A stretch of 5,386 nt of DNA from an uncultured beta proteobacterium. GTDB lineage: Bacteria; Pseudomonadota; Gammaproteobacteria; Burkholderiales; Burkholderiaceae_B. This document shows, piece by piece, positions 5,326 through 5,386 of the stretch (position 1 is the first letter of the stretch; the number at the start of each line of letters is the position of its first letter). The DNA lies in NCBI GenBank assembly GCA_903929925.1, contig CAIYWO010000022.1:1-5386 (forward strand). The letters are read 5' to 3'. Under the pieces are notes generated by a model, which searched no databases, was not told where the DNA came from, and worked only from the letters and a program-made list of their open reading frames with translations. The position numbers and the translations under genes were made by a program.

Positions 5326-5386
5326 GAAGCTGCCGTTTCACGCTCAAGGCAGTAGCCGAGACCTCGCACCGTGGCGATCTTGACGC
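5322..5386 (-). CDS. OmpR/PhoB-family response regulator, C-terminal end
   Basis: Only the last 20 codons are in the window: VKIATVRGLGYCLERETAAS followed by TGA (5322-5324). The pattern I-x-T-V-R-G-x-G-Y-x-L is the final beta-hairpin (wing) of the winged-helix DNA-binding domain of OmpR/PhoB-type regulators. It is the cognate partner of the downstream kinase, with a 4-nt stop/start overlap (GTGA). The receiver domain, the start and the promoter of the pair lie beyond the right edge. Confidence 0.9.
   Translation of the reverse strand, partial: VKIATVRGLGYCLERETAAS

Overview
This window looks like a chromosomal segment from a betaproteobacterium, most likely Burkholderiales. The evidence is the protein types: a VC_2705-type sodium/solute symporter with a DUF4212 small subunit, a TctE-type (2CSK_N) sensor kinase, and a small membrane protein/TPR pair. 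All resemble, from memory, Burkholderiales proteins. Base composition is close to half GC. I cannot name a genus. Nothing suggests a phage, insertion sequence, CRISPR array, tRNA or rRNA.

Layout, left to right. The 3' end of a plus-strand gene (1-122, NTF2/SnoaL-like) faces a minus-strand block. The convergent gap (123-244) holds a strong minus-strand terminator with a UUCG loop. Then, all on the minus strand: the large symporter (245-2362) and its small subunit (2364-2627), separated by 1 nt and forming one operon read right to left. A 150-bp upstream region (2628-2777) carries a strong Shine-Dalgarno, a tandem 8-bp repeat, a hairpin and a possible 10-codon leader ORF. Next come a TPR protein (2778-3350) and a small two-helix membrane protein (3347-3643) that overlap by ATGA. 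A 212-bp non-coding region (3644-3855) has a perfect 8-bp inverted repeat and 11-bp-spaced direct repeats. Last are a sensor histidine kinase (3856-5325) and the C-terminal tail of its OmpR-family response regulator (5322-5386), overlapping by GTGA.

There are three co-oriented minus-strand transcription units: response regulator-kinase, membrane protein-TPR, and small subunit-symporter. The symporter pair probably takes up a small organic acid such as acetate. The kinase type is associated with sensing tricarboxylates or other carboxylates. A regulatory link between kinase and transporter is plausible from position but not shown by the sequence.

I see no clearly new system. The most unusual points are the long Ala/charged insertion and the complete EF-hand-like loop in the symporter, the uncharacterised membrane protein/TPR pair, and the symmetric elements in the two intergenic regions. 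Three of the four minus-strand genes upstream of the symporter start with GTG or TTG.
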